DNA from: Prorocentrum cordatum
Taxonomy: Eukaryota > Sar > Dinophyceae > Prorocentrales > Prorocentraceae
Assembly: GCA_963575745.1 (NCBI GenBank)
Contig: CAUYUJ010004780.1
Span: 484,812 to 548,811, forward strand
Direction of reading: 5' to 3'
DNA: 64,000 nt
A program made the position numbers and the translations under genes. The notes under the pieces are model-generated. The model was not told the DNA's origin, ran no database searches, and worked only from the letters and a program-made list of their open reading frames with translations. Shown piece after piece: positions 61,162-64,000 of this stretch; the stretch's first letter is position 1, and the number at the start of each line of letters is the position of its first letter.

Positions 61162-62941
61162 CCAACGGTCTCATGCCGTACAAGAATGCTGGATTATTTG
61201 ATATCGCGCGCGGCCTCTTTGCGCGCCTACCATCGCGTTCAAGATGAACTCTGCCAGGGTCCGATCGCTCCGACGCCACCCCGCACTCCTTTTCTACCAT
61301 CCTCACAACGTCAAACCCAGGGACCATTGCTGTTTTCGGCGTCTTAACACTCTCCGCCGCCGTCACGTCTCGCACATCGGAATACGCGCGAAGGTTCGCA
61401 CTCTCTTGCGCGGACCGCACGACCCCTTTCCCGTGCATATCCGAGAGTAGCCGCGTGATGTGGCGGTGCGCCACGCACGAGGCGCTACGCCCTTGTACTT
61501 TCTCCGCTAACGCATGGTGCCCTTTCTTACACTCTTTCACATCGTTAAATGACGACGCCAGGCGCTTCGCTTCATAGTCGCACGCGTACCCTGCCTGGGC
61601 GTTCTGCGCGCGCTGCGCCGCGAGCACGATGTCTTTCACCTCCGCGCCGTCCCAGCACCTCTCTGCGCACGCGTCCCCGTCATGTGTCTGCTCCAGAATT
61701 GGGAACCTGTGCGGGAGCTGCACATCGGAGTTGAAATTCAATCCAAGGCCGCCGCTTAACAATGCAGGCAATGTCCTGTCGAGGTTCTCTTCATTCTGTG
61801 GCCCGTGTAGGCATCCAGTCATATCTCTCCGCCCTCCACGCGGCATGGGGCGGTTTTTGAGAAACCCTGGACACAAAAGCACGGTCTTCTCCACCAGCCA
61901 TGTCGTCCGAGGGAAAAAGCTCTTGCATGTCAGGGGGTCGTCATCTCGTTGACAGCGGAGCAAGGGCACACATTTATAATGCCGATGACTCCACTTGTGT
62001 ACGTGGTTCTGACAGTATCCCTGGCCCCTCTGCACACATCTCAAATACTTTCGCAACCGCCATTTCGAAGCGCTCCCCCTCTCAGACTCTGGGCTGAGCT
62101 CTTGTGTCTCCTCTAGGGTCCGCTGCACCTCCGCATCGGTTTGCTTCAGGTACTGTTCTGCCTGAGTGAGCTCTTCCGCGCCATTGTACGCAGGCCAGTA
62201 TTTTTCGATGTGCTCTTTCTGCCTCTGCCATTCCGCCACATCTGCGTAAACTTGCCGCGACACCAGCCTTTTAAATGCTGCGCACCCGCATAGCAGACGC
62301 TTAAGCTCGTCCGGGGGACGGCGAATAATCTCGCGCAGCGGCGTGTGCTGATGGAGGCATTGGACAAACAACTGTGCGTGCAAGTGTAAACTGCCCGCGG
62401 ATTTCTGAGCTTCTATGGAACCGTACACACCGTCCACTCGCCCCGCGCACCCGCCTACCAATTTCGCGTTACTACCTGCCAGATCCGCGCAATCACAGTC
62501 AGGACACCGCGGACACCATCGAATCCCGAACAGGTGCTCCGACACCAGGCCTACGATTGTGCGAAAGCCGTCGACGCCCGCCAGAGGGTCCCGTGCCACG
62601 CACTCCAAGCGCATCTTGGCCGCTGCAACGTTTTGGCACAACACCTCCATGGGCATTGCCATGTTCACATCGTCAGCGTCGCCCTCCACCACCTCGTCCT
62701 CGAATGGCACGCCGCATGCGCCTGTGAAATCGGGTTCGAACAACCCGCCATTCGACGGGCCTTGTTTCTCCTGCACCCGATGCCTGTTGACGGGGTCCTT
62801 TCGGCGCGACCTACTCAGGCGTACCATGACGAGGTTGTGCCTCTCATCTGGCGACATCGTAAAAAATACGGGGGCGCCTTGAGCCACCCGACCAGCGCGG
62901 GTATCGAACCGCAATGGTACGTACCTCATTTGTTCCTGCAA
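61013..62941 (-). CDS. Helitron-like Rep domain
   Basis: A 642-codon frame. It begins with RFDTRAGRVAQGAPVFFTMS and DERHNLVMVRLSRSRRKDP, conserved in Helitron-like N-terminal domains. HUH motif: SLHLHAQLF (His186, His188), a metal-binding pair. Cys clusters CPRCPDCDC (143-151) and CVPLLRCQRDDDPLTC. Catalytic pair: Tyr452, Tyr456 and Lys459 in YACDYEAK, matching the YxxxYxxK pattern of two-tyrosine Rep nucleases, which nick and join single DNA strands. Followed by HHALAEKVQGRSASCVAHRH and HLERDGRRAKRPRAISN. It ends in a Glu/Arg/Gly tail produced by a frameshift. Confidence 0.8.
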   Translation of the reverse strand: MQEQMRYVPLRFDTRAGRVAQGAPVFFTMSPDERHNLVMVRLSRSRRKDPVNRHRVQEKQGPSNGGLFEPDFTGACGVPFEDEVVEGDADDVNMAMPMEVLCQNVAAAKMRLECVARDPLAGVDGFRTIVGLVSEHLFGIRWCPRCPDCDCADLAGSNAKLVGGCAGRVDGVYGSIEAQKSAGSLHLHAQLFVQCLHQHTPLREIIRRPPDELKRLLCGCAAFKRLVSRQVYADVAEWQRQKEHIEKYWPAYNGAEELTQAEQYLKQTDAEVQRTLEETQELSPESERGSASKWRLRKYLRCVQRGQGYCQNHVHKWSHRHYKCVPLLRCQRDDDPLTCKSFFPRTTWLVEKTVLLCPGFLKNRPMPRGGRRDMTGCLHGPQNEENLDRTLPALLSGGLGLNFNSDVQLPHRFPILEQTHDGDACAERCWDGAEVKDIVLAAQRAQNAQAGYACDYEAKRLASSFNDVKECKKGHHALAEKVQGRSASCVAHRHITRLLSDMHGKGVVRSAQESANLRAYSDVRDVTAAESVKTPKTAMVPGFDVVRMVEKECGVASERSDPGRVHLERDGRRAKRPRAISNNPAFLYGMRPLDAKWAPELRYLSVYELFPILANRNDKVVHEDEEKERGNRGRGRDGGRGG

Positions 62942-64000
62942 TCTTCTTATTGATGGCCTGCACTTGTCGCACCATTCTCTGCGCGGTCTCCGATAATGAC
63001 GTGACGAATTTCAACTTCGACACGTCCCCATTCACTGCGCGCCGCTGTCCAGTGCCTGGATCTGGGTACGTTCCTCGCAGTGCTTCTACTATGCTTATGG
63101 CAGCCTCTTCCATATACGTAAAGTCGCGACCCGATTCGTCCTCCCTCTGCTCATGATCTGCAAACCGCCGCATGCTCCGGGACGTGTTCAAGGCGCTTTG
63201 GTACAACAACGACGACATCGTGAATCCGAAGCGCCAGTCGCGCCGGAGCTGAGATTCCACGCGGCGTGTCATGATTCGTGCCCAGAGCGGATGCTCCACG
63301 CGGGGTGCCTCTCCGACACGCCGGTGTCGGCTCACCTCGGACCATGCTGGCATATCAGGCATGCCTACCCCAAACTTGAAGCAGAAAAGGAAAACGACGC
63401 CGAAGAACCACGGAACGAACTGACTCATCATGGCCGTGCCTGGAGACACCACGAGGCGCAACCGCATCTTTTTCATCCACGTCCCTCGTCCGTTCACGTC
63501 CATCAGCACCAGGTTGTGCCGCTGCGACGCTTCTCCGAGCCTCGCGATATCCGACACTCCTTTGCATGTGCATCGTACGCGGCCATTGTCTTGGTCGATC
63601 AATAGATTGGTAGCCAACGCGACAAAATGATCCCGCCATGCTTCGTACGCGAACTGAACGCTCGCACGTTCTTCTGCACGCGACGTTGCGCAACCGCCAC
63701 CATGCCCGTCCGTGCCTCCTTCATTTACGCCGCGCGTCATGTGCTGCAAAGCTGCTTCCGTCATAGCGTTTTCATCTACCTCGTTGAACGATGACCTCTC
63801 CATGACCACCATGTTCGGAATTATTCGATCCATGTCGTCGCAAGCGTCTTGCACCGTCGCCTGCTTCGCATCCGACGGCGTCGCATTCTTTTGCACCATG
63901 ATCTTATCCAAATGATTGTCATACGGAAGCAACCGCACTAGTTCGGGCGGTACGCCATTCTCTGCTAATTGCTCGGCGCGAGCATCTACTGCCGCAGCGT
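62844..64000 (-). CDS. N-terminal region of the Helitron-like protein, partial
   Basis: Open from the window edge (reading DARAEQLAENGVPPELVRLL) to the stop at 62844. Contains DACDDMDRIIPNMVVMERSS, FAYEAWRDHFVALATNLLID, MPAWSEVSRHRRVGEAPRVE, HPLWARIMTRRVESQLRRDW and MVRQVQAINKKIAGTNEVR. At EVR the coding signal jumps to the Rep frame, overlapping by 98 bp, so one indel separates the two. The true N-terminus lies beyond 64000. Confidence 0.75.
   Translation of the reverse strand, partial: AAAVDARAEQLAENGVPPELVRLLPYDNHLDKIMVQKNATPSDAKQATVQDACDDMDRIIPNMVVMERSSFNEVDENAMTEAALQHMTRGVNEGGTDGHGGGCATSRAEERASVQFAYEAWRDHFVALATNLLIDQDNGRVRCTCKGVSDIARLGEASQRHNLVLMDVNGRGTWMKKMRLRLVVSPGTAMMSQFVPWFFGVVFLFCFKFGVGMPDMPAWSEVSRHRRVGEAPRVEHPLWARIMTRRVESQLRRDWRFGFTMSSLLYQSALNTSRSMRRFADHEQREDESGRDFTYMEEAAISIVEALRGTYPDPGTGQRRAVNGDVSKLKFVTSLSETAQRMVRQVQAINKKIAGTNEVRTIAVRYPRWSGGSRRPRIFYDVAR

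Larger units (their letters stand above)
56900..64000 (-). mobile_element. broken Helitron-like Rep/PIF1-helicase element, right end open
   Basis: About 7 kb of minus-strand coding remains run in the order expected of a Helitron RepHel protein: N-terminal domain, HUH Rep with a paired-Tyr motif, PIF1-type helicase, then a C-terminal Cys/His repeat array. At least four frameshifts and several in-frame stops interrupt it, so it is a pseudogene. The 5' end lies beyond position 64000. No Helitron terminus (5' TC or 3' hairpin-CTRR) could be identified. Confidence 0.75.

Noticed and set aside
1-64000. tRNA, rRNA or 5S/SL-RNA genes
   Set aside because: No A/B-box plus cloverleaf candidates or rRNA core sequences were found by eye, and the SL copies lack the donor and downstream part of an SL-RNA gene. 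A covariance-model scan would be needed to exclude small RNAs.

Overview
The window reads as nuclear DNA of a dinoflagellate. The decisive evidence is the dinoflagellate spliced-leader (SL) sequence (core GTAGCCATTTTGGCTCAAG), present as genomic relics at four homologous places in the first 16 kb (minus strand) and in a more diverged form at 27.3 kb. In every case it lies upstream of an open frame in the same orientation. At the four strong sites a second, 5'-truncated SL follows directly, the known signature of a trans-spliced mRNA that returned to the genome and was trans-spliced again. High GC, abundant trinucleotide repeats, and decayed DIRS-like, LINE-like and Helitron-like elements fit this. 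A GC-rich species such as a Prorocentrum or Polarella relative is possible, but the species cannot be named from the sequence.

Layout. (1) 0.4-16.7 kb is a higher-order tandem array A1-B1-A2-B2-A3(partial): two related monomers of about 3.5 and 4.05 kb alternate with a dimer period of about 7.6 kb. Each complete monomer carries one minus-strand copy of a small two-transmembrane-segment gene behind the SL relic. All four copies look damaged: A copies keep the ATG but lack 4 bp in the body, B copies keep the frame but lost the ATG. (2) 17.3-18.9 kb is a minus-strand gene of unknown function with an N-terminal Cys/His finger. (3) 19-23.3 kb is low-complexity DNA. (4) 23.3-30.2 kb holds exons of a plus-strand multi-exon gene of unknown function. 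One of its introns contains, on the opposite strand, a small SL-tagged retrocopied ORF. (5) 30.2-38.4 kb is sparse, with a zinc-finger gene at 35.0-36.2 kb whose fingers resemble the C-terminus of dinoflagellate LINE proteins.

(6) 38.44-47.83 kb is one nearly full-length tyrosine-recombinase (DIRS-order, PAT/Ngaro-type) retrotransposon on the minus strand. It has split direct repeats in the order A1-ORFs-B1-A2-B2, a small membrane-protein ORF, a gag-like ORF, reverse transcriptase-RNase H, tyrosine recombinase and a cytosine-C5-methyltransferase-like domain. It carries a few point lesions, and its reverse transcriptase is split by a 2.16-kb block of satellite DNA whose 73-bp unit also occurs in the A monomers of region 1. 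(7) 47.8-52.9 kb is GC-rich DNA with minisatellites and no supportable gene. (8) 52.9-54.1 kb is a decayed LINE 3' part adjoining a 179-bp MITE with TA target duplication. (9) 54.6-56.9 kb is microsatellite followed by a ~378-bp satellite. (10) 56.9-64.0 kb is a broken Helitron-like Rep/PIF1-helicase gene on the minus strand. It ends in a tandem array of 55-residue Cys/His repeats and runs off the right edge.

Most long open frames in the GC-rich array and in the (GAG)n/(GTC)n tracts are translations of repeats on either strand and are not annotated as genes.
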